Positions 17,303 to 27,609 of a stretch of DNA of 64,000 nucleotides are shown one piece after another. The DNA lies in assembly GCF_000340375.1 (NCBI RefSeq), contig NZ_KB446649.1:64339-128338 (forward strand), read 5' to 3'. The notes beneath the pieces were generated by a model. The model worked only from the letters and a program-made list of their open reading frames with translations, did not search any database and was not told the origin of the DNA. The stretch is from Eggerthia catenaformis OT 569 = DSM 20559. Its GTDB lineage: Bacteria > Bacillota_I > Bacilli_A > Erysipelotrichales > Coprobacillaceae. The stretch's first letter is position 1; the number at the start of each line of letters is the position of its first letter. Made by a program: the position numbers and the translations under genes.

Positions 17303-18331
17303 CTATCGTCCTCCTTCTTTTTTAGCACGCAGTTGTCCACATGCTCCATCAATATCACTGCCATGTTCTTTTCTTAATGTACAATTAATTCTTAATCTCA
17401 ATAGTTCATCTTTAAAAATTTGAATCCTTGAATGCGACGATGCCTTAAATTCTTTTTCATCAACACTATTATAAGGTATCAGATTAACATAAGCATTTAA
17501 TCCCCTTAAATAATGAGCTAACTGTCTGGCATATTTGATATCATCATTAATATCTTTTAATAAGATATACTCCAGCGTAATACGTCTATTAGTCTTATTA
17601 ATATAATCTTCCATTGCTTTACGTAACTGATCCATTGAATAAGTTTTATTAATAGGCATTAGCTTATTTCTTATTTTGTCATTAGGAGCATGCAATGAGA
17701 TAGCCAGATTAACCTGTATCCCTTCATTCGCAAAATCATATATTCTTGGAATAATTCCACATGTAGAAACAGTTATATGTCTAGCTCCGATAGCTAATCC
17801 TTTAGGATCATTGATAATATAAATAAAATTCATAACATGATCATAATTATCAAAAGGCTCTCCTGTTCCCATGACAACAATATGACTGATTCTTTTTTGT
17901 AAATCATTCTGAACAGTTAATATCTGTCTAACCATTTCATCAGCACTTAAATTTCTCTGTTTCTTTAATAATCCGCTGGCACAGAAACCACAAGCCATAT
18001 TACATCCTAACTGGCTTGTTACACATAATGAATGTCCATAAGGATGAATCATTAAGACTGTTTCAATTAATCCGCCATCATCTAATCTTAACAAATACTT
18101 TACTGTTCCGTCAGCAGATACCTGCTTCTCATAAATTTCTAACAATTGACATAAAAGTTCTGTTTTAAGCTTATCCCTTAATGACTGAGACAGATTAGTC
18201 ATCAAATCATAATCATAAACCTCTTTAACATATATCCATTCAAATACCTGTTTAGCTCTAAAAGGCTTTTCCCCTAATTCTACAAATTTCTTTTCCAAAT
18301 TTTTTAAAGTATAATTGTAAACTGACTCCAT
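17303..18331 (-). CDS. rlmN: 23S rRNA (A2503-C2) and tRNA (A37) methyltransferase RlmN
   Basis: Radical-SAM enzyme methylating C2 of adenosine in 23S rRNA and some tRNAs. 342 residues; the 4Fe-4S motif GCNMACGFCASG (CxxxCxxC), VVMGTGEPFDNYD, STCGIIP and the C-terminal LRKEHGSDIDGACGQL, whose Cys is the second catalytic cysteine. Its stop codon lies one base from the prpC ATG. Member of the priA-to-thiN operon. Confidence 0.97.
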   Translation of the reverse strand: MESVYNYTLKNLEKKFVELGEKPFRAKQVFEWIYVKEVYDYDLMTNLSQSLRDKLKTELLCQLLEIYEKQVSADGTVKYLLRLDDGGLIETVLMIHPYGHSLCVTSQLGCNMACGFCASGLLKKQRNLSADEMVRQILTVQNDLQKRISHIVVMGTGEPFDNYDHVMNFIYIINDPKGLAIGARHITVSTCGIIPRIYDFANEGIQVNLAISLHAPNDKIRNKLMPINKTYSMDQLRKAMEDYINKTNRRITLEYILLKDINDDIKYARQLAHYLRGLNAYVNLIPYNSVDEKEFKASSHSRIQIFKDELLRLRINCTLRKEHGSDIDGACGQLRAKKEGGR

Positions 18332-18332
18332 T

Positions 18333-19574
18333 TTATTCCTTCTCTAATAAACAGACATAGAAACCATCACTGTGATACATATAAGGCAATATCGTTAATT
18401 CTTTCTTTTTTTTCATATCAGGATGCTTTAATAAAAACGATTCAATCTGTTTTTCATTCTCTTTTTTATTAATCGTACATGTACTATATACGATACTACC
18501 ACTATTCTTACATAAAACATATGCATTTTCCAATAATTTTAACTGTAATGGTATGATTTCATCCATTACACGTGAGTCATGATACTTTATTTCCGGCTTT
18601 CTTGCAAGTACTCCTAATCCCGAACATGGTCCATCTAAAAGAATATAATCATATTTTTTATTTATCTGTTCATTTAATAAAGTACTGTCTCCACAATGAA
18701 TAGTTGTATTAGTTACACCTAAACGAGTAATATTCTTTTTAATTAATTCTATCTTATGTTCATAAAGATCATACACATCTATATGTCCCGTATTATTCAT
18801 TAAAGCTGCCAGATGTGCAGTTTTACTTCCCGGTGCTCCACACATATCCAAAACCGTAGAGTTTTCCCGAGGATTAAGAAATTTAGCAGGAAGCTGAGAA
18901 GACTCATCCTGTATAGTAATAAAGCCTTTCTTAAAAGCTTCTGTATGAGCAATATTCCCCTGATTATAAATAACAGCATCTTCACTTAATAATCCTTCTT
19001 TAAAATCAGAATAATCTTTAAGAAACTGTTCTTTAGTTATCTTTAGGGTATTAACTCTTGCTGTCCTGTTAGGAATTTGTAAATTAGCCAGACATATTCT
19101 TCTTGTTTCTTCTAACCCATATTGCTTAATAAACATTTTAACCATCCATAATGGATGACTTGTTTCCACACTGATCTTTTCTATATCATCATCAGGTAAA
19201 GGCTTTTGAGATTTAAAGGCATGTCTTAATACAGCATTTATAAAGCCGGCTGTTCTCTGACCTTTCTTTTTAGCAATTTTAACACTTTCATCAGCAATCG
19301 CATACTCAGGTACATGCATATAGTAATATTCATAAAGACTGACCAACAGCAATGATCTTTCATAAACTTTTACATGTTTTCCCTGAATAAGATCATGCAA
19401 CTGATATTCTAAAAAAAGAAGATTTTGAATAGTTCCATAAACCATAACAGTTACTCTGTTTTTTCCCTGTCTATTTAAAGAAGCATGATTCAGTTCTTTA
19501 TTTAAAGCAATGTTTAAATAAGTTTTCTTTTTAAAATAATCTGTTAATATCTTAGCTGCTATCTGTTTTTCCAT
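18333..19574 (-). CDS. rsmB: 16S rRNA (C967-C5) methyltransferase RsmB
   Basis: Methylates cytosine 967 of 16S rRNA with SAM. 413 residues: NusB-like RNA-binding domain (about 1-140), then a Rossmann domain with MCGAPGSKTAHLA (SAM site), DGPCSGLGVL and YSTCTINKKENE (the two active cysteines). It lies 1 base after rlmN's start side and 2 bases from priA, so all are co-transcribed. The def and fmt genes often found between priA and rsmB in relatives are absent. Confidence 0.95.
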   Translation of the reverse strand: MEKQIAAKILTDYFKKKTYLNIALNKELNHASLNRQGKNRVTVMVYGTIQNLLFLEYQLHDLIQGKHVKVYERSLLLVSLYEYYYMHVPEYAIADESVKIAKKKGQRTAGFINAVLRHAFKSQKPLPDDDIEKISVETSHPLWMVKMFIKQYGLEETRRICLANLQIPNRTARVNTLKITKEQFLKDYSDFKEGLLSEDAVIYNQGNIAHTEAFKKGFITIQDESSQLPAKFLNPRENSTVLDMCGAPGSKTAHLAALMNNTGHIDVYDLYEHKIELIKKNITRLGVTNTTIHCGDSTLLNEQINKKYDYILLDGPCSGLGVLARKPEIKYHDSRVMDEIIPLQLKLLENAYVLCKNSGSIVYSTCTINKKENEKQIESFLLKHPDMKKKKELTILPYMYHSDGFYVCLLEKE

Positions 19575-19576
19575 AT

Positions 19577-21775
19577 CTATATCTGATTGTATGGATGGAA
19601 ATCACATCCAACAATAACCTTTCTGTTTTTCTTATAATAATCAAGAATTTGTTTCATAACACTGTAAACAGCATCAGATTTCTTATATTTAACCATTATT
19701 CTCATACGATACTGATCCTGCATCTTAAAAATTGTAGCTGGTGAAGGTCCTAAAATAACAACTGAATTTCTTAAATACTTATCTAATATTGTTTTAATAT
19801 GACTAGATGCCTCCCTACAGCTATTTTCATTAAAGCTTGTTATAATAACACTTAACATATGACAAAACGGCGGATACATAGCCAGTTTTCTAAATTCCAT
19901 TTCCTGTTTATAAAATGACTGATAATCCTGAAGTGCTCCATATTTAATAGAGTAATGATGAGGATTGAAAGTCTGAATCAGTACATGACCTTCCTTTTCT
20001 GAACGTCCGCTTCTTCCGGCAACCTGTGTTAAAAGCTGAAAAGTGCGTTCCCCGGCCCTATAATCAGGCATTGTAAGTGAAGCATCTGCCATTAATACAC
20101 CTACAAAAGTCACATCAGGAAAATCCAATCCTTTAGCAATCATCTGTGTTCCTAGAAGGATATTGCCTTCATGATTACTAAAAGCCTCTAAAAGTCTTAA
20201 ATGATCATTCTTATTTCTCGTAGTATCAAAATCAAAGCGTATAACTCTTGCTTCTTTAAATGTATCAGAAAGCTCTTCCTCTATCCTTTGAGTCCCAAAA
20301 CCTATTTTCTTTAATTTCTTTTCCTGACAATTTGGACATTTTTCAGAAAAAGGCATATTAAATTCACAATAATGACACTTAAGACTATTACTTTCCTTAT
20401 GATAAGTTAAAGTGACATCACAATGGGGACATCGTAACAATGTCTCACAATTTTCACATTTTACAAATGAGGCATATCCTCTTTTATTAAGCAAAAGAAT
20501 AACTTGTTCATTCTTATCAAGTGTTGTCTGTATATGTTTTTTCATAAGTTCAGACATAATGGAATGATGGTGGTTTCTGGCTTCTTCACTCATATCAACT
20601 ATTTCACAGCGAGGAAGCGGTTTATTATTAATACGTGATTGTAATCTGTATAAATCATAAGTTCCTTTTTGTGCTCTGGCATAGCTTTCTATTGAAGGAG
20701 TAGCACTGCCTAAAACAATATGAGCATGATGATAATAAGCACGCTCTTTTGCGATAGTAAGAGTATGATATCTTGGATTATTATCCTGCTTATAAGAAGA
20801 ATCATGCTCTTCATCCATAATAATCATACCTATATGATCTAATGGTACAAAAATAGCACTTCTTGCTCCCACCACAATATGTACTTTCCCTTGAGCTATC
20901 CGACGATATTCGTCATATTTTTCACCTTCTGATAAACGAGAATGAAAAATCGCAACATCTTCATGAAACCTCTGTTTAAAAACATTAACCATCATAGGTG
21001 TTAAAGAAATCTCCGGAACCAACATTAAAACATTCTTATTTCTAAGAAGCATCTGTTTAGTTAATTCTAAATACACCTCTGTCTTGCCGCTTCCGGTAAC
21101 TCCCTGAATCAGTGATATTCTTTCTGTTTTACTCATAATGCTTTCAACAATATATTTCTGATCATCTGTTAAAGTAATAGACTTTCTGTCTATCATTTCA
21201 TTAAAAACATAAGGATTACGATCAATCTGCTGATCATATATTTCTATAAGATGCTGATTGATTAAACCTTTTAAAGGAGATGATGAATAAGGAAGATCTT
21301 TAACTAAGTGAATTCCTTTACTTTTCAAAAAAGCATAAAGTTCTTTCTGAATAGGAGTCTTGGGTTCTCCTTCTTTAATAACCCTGACTGCCTTTAATGT
21401 TTTAATCTGAACACCTTTAGAACTATTAGGCTTTAAGCTTCGAGGAAGCATTGTCTGTAAACAGGCAATACGAGGACATAAGAGAAGTTCACTCATTCTA
21501 TCAGCTAATTCCATAAGTTCTTTATTTAATAAAGGTTTCTGATCAATAATTTTTTTAATATAGGCATAGCAAAATCCGGCTTCTTCTTCAAGCTGTTTTT
21601 TTGTTTTGTCTGTATATTTACTATCTAGTACATAACCGACAATAGACTGTCCATGAAATAATATATGCACTCTCACGCCAAGAGGAATTTCTGCCTGATT
21701 TAAATATGTAAATGGATGATCCAGACTATTAACAGGATGTTCAATAAGCACTGATATTAAATACATAGTTTTCAC
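19577..21775 (-). CDS. priA: Primosomal protein N', replication restart helicase PriA
   Basis: DNA helicase that reloads the replisome at stalled forks. 732 residues: 3'-DNA-binding domain at the N-terminus, Walker A GVTGSGKTEV, Walker B MDEEHDSSYKQ, zinc-binding cysteines in CENCETLLRCPHCDVTL and CHYCEF/CPNCQ, helicase C-domain with GTQMIAKGLDFPDV and QVAGRSGRSEKEG. First gene of the minus-strand operon running down to tcdA. Confidence 0.97.
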   Translation of the reverse strand: MKTMYLISVLIEHPVNSLDHPFTYLNQAEIPLGVRVHILFHGQSIVGYVLDSKYTDKTKKQLEEEAGFCYAYIKKIIDQKPLLNKELMELADRMSELLLCPRIACLQTMLPRSLKPNSSKGVQIKTLKAVRVIKEGEPKTPIQKELYAFLKSKGIHLVKDLPYSSSPLKGLINQHLIEIYDQQIDRNPYVFNEMIDRKSITLTDDQKYIVESIMSKTERISLIQGVTGSGKTEVYLELTKQMLLRNKNVLMLVPEISLTPMMVNVFKQRFHEDVAIFHSRLSEGEKYDEYRRIAQGKVHIVVGARSAIFVPLDHIGMIIMDEEHDSSYKQDNNPRYHTLTIAKERAYYHHAHIVLGSATPSIESYARAQKGTYDLYRLQSRINNKPLPRCEIVDMSEEARNHHHSIMSELMKKHIQTTLDKNEQVILLLNKRGYASFVKCENCETLLRCPHCDVTLTYHKESNSLKCHYCEFNMPFSEKCPNCQEKKLKKIGFGTQRIEEELSDTFKEARVIRFDFDTTRNKNDHLRLLEAFSNHEGNILLGTQMIAKGLDFPDVTFVGVLMADASLTMPDYRAGERTFQLLTQVAGRSGRSEKEGHVLIQTFNPHHYSIKYGALQDYQSFYKQEMEFRKLAMYPPFCHMLSVIITSFNENSCREASSHIKTILDKYLRNSVVILGPSPATIFKMQDQYRMRIMVKYKKSDAVYSVMKQILDYYKKNRKVIVGCDFHPYNQI

Positions 21776-21828
21776 CTCGGTGTTATTTTATCATAATCTT
21801 TTACTTCTTGTCTTTTCTTTATAAAAAA

Positions 21829-21855
21829 AGATAATAACCCAATGAGTTATTATCT
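21829..21855 (-). terminator. Terminator after the ROK kinase gene
   Basis: AGATAATAAC and GTTATTATCT pair over 10 bases with TTTTTTTATA after the stem on the minus strand. The first arm overlaps the stop of the ROK gene. Confidence 0.8.
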
Positions 21856-22740
21856 GATCAAATGTTGATACAGTGCACCTATTAAATTAGCATCATTTCC
21901 ATAAGTACATAAGACTATTTCCGGATGAGCACATGGATAATAAGCTTTTTTATAAGCCTCAAATATTTCGTCAAATGTTTCATTAATCAATTGGATAAAT
22001 AGTGGCTGAACACTTATTCCTCCGCCAATCGCAATCTTCTCACAATCAAACCATGTATTGATATTCATCAGCTGAACAGATATTTCAAAAGTAAACTCTC
22101 TTAAAGCTGCTAAGACCTTTTTATCACCTTGATTAGCCATCTCAAATATTTTCTCTCCAGAGTAATTCTCTTTTGTATTAAGTGCTTCCTGAACTCTATT
22201 TAATAGTCCTTTAATTCCATTACGTGAAGCCCAGGCATAATTAAAATCAGTTCCATAATGATAATCTGTAATAATAGAAGAAACTTCTCCTGCACTAAAG
22301 TGTTTGCCTGTTATAACTTTATGATCTTTTATCAGACAACCACCAATGCCTGTCCCAAAGACAAGAACAGCTCCATCATCTATGTTTTTTAAAGATCCAA
22401 AACCTATTTCTGCATTAGCTGCACATTTTGCATCATTTCCTATAGTAATAGGAAGAGCTATTCTCTTTTGAAGGAGCTTTACAAACTCTGTTTCATCATA
22501 ATAACGCAAAGCACCTGAAGTATAGGCATAACCCCTAATTGGATCAATAACCCCGGGAAGTGATATACCAATACCGGCAACACCCTGATACTGATGATAA
22601 ACTTCTTCCAGTACATCAAACAAATGATTAAGCGAATCTTTTGGAACAGGTGTCTTTCCTTTATCTAGAAAAACTCCTTTTTCATTCATTAAAGCATATT
22701 TTATAGAACTGCCTCCGATATCAAATACTACATATTTCAT
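21850..22740 (-). CDS. ROK-family sugar kinase, beta-glucoside-kinase-like
   Basis: 296 residues of the ROK kinase type without DNA-binding domain. ATP site DIGGSSIKYAL, GISLPGVIDP, catalytic Asp in IGNDAKCAANAE, and GTGIGGCLI. The zinc motif CGCxGC of glucokinase/NagK-type ROKs is missing after HFSAGE, as in BglK-type beta-glucoside kinases of Listeria and Klebsiella. Directly follows an MFS carrier gene (8 bases), suggesting uptake by the carrier and phosphorylation by this enzyme. The sugar is not deducible; BglK-like is a moderate guess. Confidence 0.8.
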   Translation of the reverse strand: MKYVVFDIGGSSIKYALMNEKGVFLDKGKTPVPKDSLNHLFDVLEEVYHQYQGVAGIGISLPGVIDPIRGYAYTSGALRYYDETEFVKLLQKRIALPITIGNDAKCAANAEIGFGSLKNIDDGAVLVFGTGIGGCLIKDHKVITGKHFSAGEVSSIITDYHYGTDFNYAWASRNGIKGLLNRVQEALNTKENYSGEKIFEMANQGDKKVLAALREFTFEISVQLMNINTWFDCEKIAIGGGISVQPLFIQLINETFDEIFEAYKKAYYPCAHPEIVLCTYGNDANLIGALYQHLIR

Positions 22741-22748
22741 TTTTATAC

Positions 22749-23915
22749 CTACACTTTCTGTGTTGTGAACAGCATAATAATTGTTCCTATCACTGATACT
22801 ATGGCACCTATTAATAAAGTCATGTTTGTTCCCAGACTATCTAATAAAAAACCACCACATAGTGAAGCAGCTACAGCTGCCACAGTCATTGATGCAGTAA
22901 TCAGTGATTGCCCTTTAACTGCATCATTCTTATTAAATAATTTTTCTACATAATAAACTGATGCCGGGATAAATAAAGCATACGCAAACATCTGAGTAAT
23001 CTGAGCAATATATAATACAAACACATTAGGAGCCAACCAGGTGATAATATGCTTAATTGTAAACATAACAACAGAAAACTTAATAACAAAAGCAATATCT
23101 AAATGATCTTTCCATTTTTCATAAGCACTCATAGAAATAAGCTCCAAAATAGCGGCTAAAAACACCGCAATGCCCATAACACTGACATCCGCACCAATAT
23201 TTTCAACAATTTTAATAAAGAAATTATTAATAATCATATGATCTGCATAAACCAGTACAAAGCCAAGCAGAAAAAGCATAAATGTTGTATATTTAGTAAA
23301 AAAGTCTTTAAAAGAGGTTGCATGGACAGGCTCATTATGCCCCTTGGAAATTCCCGCTTTTTTTAATTTAAATGATGATAATAATGGAATAAGACCGGCA
23401 AGAATAATTACATAAGCAATAGGCATCAAAGCAGGTGAAAAAACTTTGACAAGATAGCCTAAAGCAAGTGATGTCAAAGCATAGGCCGCTGAACCAATGC
23501 CTCGTCCTATCCCATAATTTAATTTAATACCATGTTCTTCAAACGCAAAGGTCAGAGCATTAATTAAAGGCATCATACAGTTAAGCAAACCGAACATGAT
23601 CACAAAAAGAACAGCTATGATAAAAGGTATTTTTGTGAAGATGGCTAATAAAACACTCAAAACAGTACTTAATCCGGCTAATACGATAAGCACTTTATTT
23701 AATGATAAATGATATTTATCTACATATCCTGCAAGCATAGGTGCAAGAATTGTAGTAATAATATTTCCTATTGCCAATAAAATACCGATCCATGTAGCGG
23801 AAAAACCGATTGCTCCCAAATAAACCGCTGCGTACCCTAATACACAACAAATTACAATATAATACAATCCTTGTATTGATGCATACTTGATATTCAATGT
23901 TTTTGCATTATTCAT
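22749..23915 (-). CDS. MFS transporter, probable sugar or nucleoside symporter
   Basis: 388 residues with about 12 membrane helices, typical MFS size. The second-loop signature is weak (AGYVDKYHLSLNKVL, where GxLaDRxGrrxvl is usual), followed by FGLLNCMMPLINALTF and GIGRGIGSAAYALTSLALGYL, which resemble the oligosaccharide:H+ symporter/nucleoside:H+ symporter branch (LacY/NupG-like). Its only partner is the ROK kinase downstream, which argues for a sugar substrate. The exact substrate is unknown. Confidence 0.8.
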   Translation of the reverse strand: MNNAKTLNIKYASIQGLYYIVICCVLGYAAVYLGAIGFSATWIGILLAIGNIITTILAPMLAGYVDKYHLSLNKVLIVLAGLSTVLSVLLAIFTKIPFIIAVLFVIMFGLLNCMMPLINALTFAFEEHGIKLNYGIGRGIGSAAYALTSLALGYLVKVFSPALMPIAYVIILAGLIPLLSSFKLKKAGISKGHNEPVHATSFKDFFTKYTTFMLFLLGFVLVYADHMIINNFFIKIVENIGADVSVMGIAVFLAAILELISMSAYEKWKDHLDIAFVIKFSVVMFTIKHIITWLAPNVFVLYIAQITQMFAYALFIPASVYYVEKLFNKNDAVKGQSLITASMTVAAVAASLCGGFLLDSLGTNMTLLIGAIVSVIGTIIMLFTTQKV

Positions 23916-24034
23916 AAAAGATCCTCCAATAATATTATATGTAATTTTTATTAAAAAGACGTTTAATTTTCTTATTAAGAAAAACCAAATAATATTCCAA
24001 TATGAAGAATATTTCTAAGCTTTTCTTAAAATAA

Positions 24035-24057
24035 AAACCGAGTAATTTTACTCAGTT
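24035..24057 (-). terminator. Terminator overlapping the end of gmk
   Basis: AACTGAGTAA-AAT-TTACTCGGTT then TTTATTT on the minus strand; the first arm contains the last gmk codons and its stop. Confidence 0.7.
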
Positions 24058-24614
24058 ATGTTTGATTGGATAATTTGGGCAATTTCATCAGCTGCTTGAT
24101 GTACTTTACTATTAACAACAACATACTTATATTCATCTTTTGTTTTTATTTCCTTTTCCGCCTTAGATAATCTTGCTTGTACGACATCTTCAGCTTCAGT
24201 GCGGCGTCCACGAATACGCTTTTCAAGTTCGTTTAAACTTGGCGGTACTAAAAAAATTGTCAGTGCTTCAGGAACTTTCTTCATTACCTGTAAAGCTCCC
24301 TGTACTTCTATTTCCAGCATTACATTCTTTCCACTTATCAGCAGTTCTTCTACTTTATCCTGTGGTGTTCCATAGAAATTACCAACAAACTCAGCATATT
24401 CTAAAAAGCCATTCTGAGCTATTTTAGTTCTAAATACATCTTCACTCACAAAATAATAATCTTTACCATCAATTTCTCCCGGTCTAGGCTTACGTGTTGT
24501 CATTGAAATAGAATATGCGAGGTTCAGTTCCGGCTTTTTAAATACCTCTTCTCTTACAGTTCCTTTGCCCACACCGCTGGGTCCTGAAAGAATAATCAGC
24601 TTTCCTTTTTTCAT
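24048..24614 (-). CDS. gmk: Guanylate kinase
   Basis: GMP + ATP to GDP + ADP, essential in nucleotide synthesis. 188 residues; P-loop LSGPSGVGKGTVREE, GMP-binding SISMTTRKPRPGEIDGKDYYFVS, LEIEVQGA and the RxRGRRTE lid. Divergent from rqcH with about 90 bases between; the rpoZ-coaBC-priA genes that follow gmk in many relatives are not here (coaBC lies at 48 kb). Confidence 0.97.
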   Translation of the reverse strand: MKKGKLIILSGPSGVGKGTVREEVFKKPELNLAYSISMTTRKPRPGEIDGKDYYFVSEDVFRTKIAQNGFLEYAEFVGNFYGTPQDKVEELLISGKNVMLEIEVQGALQVMKKVPEALTIFLVPPSLNELEKRIRGRRTEAEDVVQARLSKAEKEIKTKDEYKYVVVNSKVHQAADEIAQIIQSNITE

Positions 24615-24702
24615 TGCCTATTCTCCTTTTGATTTAGGATACAAAATAAAGATAAAGATGTCAATTATTTTCAAATGTGTTATACTTTTTTAGGTGATAA
24701 AT

Positions 24703-26337
24703 ATGGCATTTGATGGAATATTATTAAGACAAGTAACAAAACAACTAAAACAGCTGGAAACAGGACGTATCAGTAAAATTTATCTTATTTCACAATATGA
24801 ATTGCTTATTCATATAAGATCTTACAATAAAAATTATAAATTGATTATTTCTATTCATCCCAGTTATGCCCGTATTCATTTAACTTCTCTTAGTTATCCA
24901 ACCCCTGACTTTCCTAATGCTCTTACAATGCATTTAAGAAAGCACCTTGAAGGTTCTTTTATAGAATCAATTGAACAAATTGAATTAAATCGTTTGATTC
25001 ATTGTGTAATTAAAGGAAGAAATGAATTTAAGGATTTGAGAACCTATCATATATATATTGAGATCATGGGTAAGCATTCTAATTTTATTTTAACTGATGA
25101 TAAAAGAAAAATTATTGAATGTCTTAAAAGGGTTTCTCCATCAGAAAGCCGGAGGATTCTTCAGCCGGGCATTCATTATGTGCTTCCACCAATGATAAAA
25201 AAGCATAATCCTTATACCGAGGAATATATTGTTTCCGACAATCTTGTTCAAGTTTATGAAGGCTTTTCTAAAGAATTATCACAAGAAGTAATCTATCGTA
25301 TGAATCAGGGAATATCATTTAAAGAGATCATGAATACTCTTGATAACAGTCAATCTCTTTATATTACCAGAACAATTCACAAAGACTATTACCATATTAT
25401 CCCATTAACTTTTTTGAATTGTCCTTATGAAAGTTATTTATTAAATGAAGGTCTGGATATTTACTATGATGATTTAGATCAGAAAGATCGTATTAAGCAG
25501 CAGACCAATGATTTAGCCAGATATATTAAGAATGAATATACAAAGAATATAAATAAGCTTAATAAATTAAAGAAAACATTGTTTGATAGCGAAAACAGTG
25601 ATGATTATCGTATAAAAGGTGATCTGCTTTATGCCTCTTTACATTTAATACAAAAAGGTATGAAAAGAATTACTGTAGAAAATTACTATGACAATTCACT
25701 TCTTACCATTGATTTAGATCCTAAGCTTGATGGCAAAGCAAATGCTAATAAATATTACAACAAATATCAGAAAGCTAAAAATTCTTTAAAAGTTCTTAAT
25801 AAACAGATTCATTTAACAGAAGAAGAAATCAGCTATTTTGATTCATTAAATACTCTTATATCTCAGGCTGATTATTATGATGCCTTGGAAATAAAAGAAG
25901 AGCTTGAAAAACTTGGTTATATTCATAAAAAGAAAAAAAACACTTTAAAACCTAAAAACAAAGAACCGCATTATACATCTTATCAGACTAAAGACAATAT
26001 TATTATTTATGTAGGTAAAAATAATATTCAAAACGATTATCTGACATTTAAGAAAGCAAAAAGAAATGATATGTGGTTTCATGTTAAGGATATGCCCGGC
26101 AGCCATGTAATTGTACACAGTGAGAATCTTGATGAATATACAATTCGTTTAGCTGCTAAAATAGCGGCTTATTACTCAAAAGGAAGATTATCATCTTCTG
26201 TGCCGGTTAATTATACGCTTATAAAGACACTTAAAAAGCCCGGAGGTAATAAACCCGGTTTGGTCTTATTAAATCAGTACAAAACCATTTACATTGATCC
26301 TGATAATGAATTCTTAAAGGAAGTGACTAAGAAATGA
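24703..26337 (+). CDS. rqcH: Ribosome quality control factor RqcH (NFACT family)
   Basis: Binds 50S subunits carrying stalled nascent chains and directs tRNA-Ala-dependent C-terminal Ala tailing. About 544 residues: NFACT-N domain (MAFDGILLRQVTKQL...), helix-hairpin-helix region, long coiled coil (about 280-410), then NFACT-R with RNDMWFHVKDMPGSHVIVH. The ATG at 24703 follows AGGTGAT; an upstream GTG would overlap that site. Overlaps pgeF by 4 bases. Confidence 0.95.
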   Translation: MAFDGILLRQVTKQLKQLETGRISKIYLISQYELLIHIRSYNKNYKLIISIHPSYARIHLTSLSYPTPDFPNALTMHLRKHLEGSFIESIEQIELNRLIHCVIKGRNEFKDLRTYHIYIEIMGKHSNFILTDDKRKIIECLKRVSPSESRRILQPGIHYVLPPMIKKHNPYTEEYIVSDNLVQVYEGFSKELSQEVIYRMNQGISFKEIMNTLDNSQSLYITRTIHKDYYHIIPLTFLNCPYESYLLNEGLDIYYDDLDQKDRIKQQTNDLARYIKNEYTKNINKLNKLKKTLFDSENSDDYRIKGDLLYASLHLIQKGMKRITVENYYDNSLLTIDLDPKLDGKANANKYYNKYQKAKNSLKVLNKQIHLTEEEISYFDSLNTLISQADYYDALEIKEELEKLGYIHKKKKNTLKPKNKEPHYTSYQTKDNIIIYVGKNNIQNDYLTFKKAKRNDMWFHVKDMPGSHVIVHSENLDEYTIRLAAKIAAYYSKGRLSSSVPVNYTLIKTLKKPGGNKPGLVLLNQYKTIYIDPDNEFLKEVTKK

Positions 26338-27107
26338 TAGAATTAATTCCTGTATTTTTTAATAATCATCAGGTGGAGGCCTATAGCGTTCCTGCCTTTG
26401 ATAAAGAAGGTCATAATTTTAATTTAAGTCTTAGCAGCTATGATCCTAAACAAGCTTTATTAAATAGAAAAACTTTAGCTGCTTTATTAGATACTGATCT
26501 TGATCATATGATTGTTCCTCACCAGGAACATACTGTTCATTTCAGAAAAGTCAGTTTAGAAGATGGCGGTAAGGGTATGTATTCTTTAGATGATGCCTTT
26601 ATGCACTGTGACGGCTTATATACCACTGATTCTGATCTTATTTTAATGACCAGTCATGCTGACTGTTGTCCTGTCCTTCTTTATGATTCTTCTATTCCTC
26701 TTATTGCGGCTATCCATTCAGGATGGAAAGGTACTGTCCATGAAATAACTGGCAGAATAACAAAATATCTCATAGAAAAAGAAAACGTCAATCCACTAAC
26801 TCTTAAAGCCTTTATTGGTCCTTCTATTGAACAAAGAAATTTTGAAGCAATGGACGATATTATTGATGCTGTTAAAAAAATGAGTTTTAATACAGATGAA
26901 TATTATATAAAAAAAGATGATACTCATTACTTATTAAACAGTAAAGGTCTCATCTCCAAACAGCTGACATTATTAGGTATTCCCGAAAAGAATATCTTTG
27001 TATCAGAAATATGCACAATGGAAGATCCGCGTTATTTTTCTTACCGAAAAACAAAAACCAAAGATCGCAATATGTGTATTATTCGTTTAAGAAATACTAA
27101 TATCTAA
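26334..27107 (+). CDS. pgeF: PgeF/YlmD-type multicopper-like purine nucleoside phosphorylase
   Basis: DUF152/laccase-domain enzyme. Family members act on adenosine and inosine, or edit peptidoglycan precursors (YfiH of E. coli). 257 residues with zinc ligands in LMTSHADCCPVLLYD (His, Cys) and IAAIHSGWKGTVHEI (His), plus AFIGPSIEQRNFE. ATG overlaps the rqcH stop. The 3' end converges on and overlaps the Sel1 gene by 21 bases on the other strand. Confidence 0.9.
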   Translation: MIELIPVFFNNHQVEAYSVPAFDKEGHNFNLSLSSYDPKQALLNRKTLAALLDTDLDHMIVPHQEHTVHFRKVSLEDGGKGMYSLDDAFMHCDGLYTTDSDLILMTSHADCCPVLLYDSSIPLIAAIHSGWKGTVHEITGRITKYLIEKENVNPLTLKAFIGPSIEQRNFEAMDDIIDAVKKMSFNTDEYYIKKDDTHYLLNSKGLISKQLTLLGIPEKNIFVSEICTMEDPRYFSYRKTKTKDRNMCIIRLRNTNI

Positions 27108-27515
27108 TCTTAACAAAGCATCTTTTGCTTTCTGACTGCCCATCCGGGCAGCTTTTTTATAATAATCAGCAGCTTTTTCTAAGTCCTTATAAACACCAAA
27201 GCCATATTCAAAACAATACCCTGTCTTATATATTCCTTCAAGATACCCCTGAGATGCAGAAGCCTGATAAAAAGTACGAGCTTTATTTGCACTCATATCT
27301 ACAATAAGCCCTTTTTCATAAAGCTCTCCTAAATGATAACTGCATTCTCCATCTCCTAATTCAGATCCTTTAGTCCATACTTCAATAGCTTTTGTTTTAC
27401 TTTTATTAATGCCTTCTCCATTCCAATAAGCATACCCAAGCGTCAGCATAACCTCTTTTTCATTATGATCAAACTGTTTTAACATTTTTTTAACATCAGC
27501 ACTTATTTTACCCAT
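27087..27515 (-). CDS. Sel1-repeat protein
   Basis: 142 residues, no signal peptide, made of about three Sel1-type TPRs: LTLGYAYWNGEGINKSKTKA, YHLGELYEKGLIVDMSANKA and YKTGYCFEYGFGVYKDLEKA followed by ADYYKKAARMGSQKAKDAL. Such proteins are protein-binding scaffolds. The stop end overlaps pgeF by 21 bases tail to tail. Specific role unknown. Confidence 0.85.
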   Translation of the reverse strand: MGKISADVKKMLKQFDHNEKEVMLTLGYAYWNGEGINKSKTKAIEVWTKGSELGDGECSYHLGELYEKGLIVDMSANKARTFYQASASQGYLEGIYKTGYCFEYGFGVYKDLEKAADYYKKAARMGSQKAKDALLRLDISIS

Positions 27516-27609
27516 AGATTCATCCTCCTGCTCTCCATTTTACAAATCTCTAATGATCTTTTCAACAGAAATTAGTTATAAATTAGAAAGACTACTTATA
27601 TACTCCTTT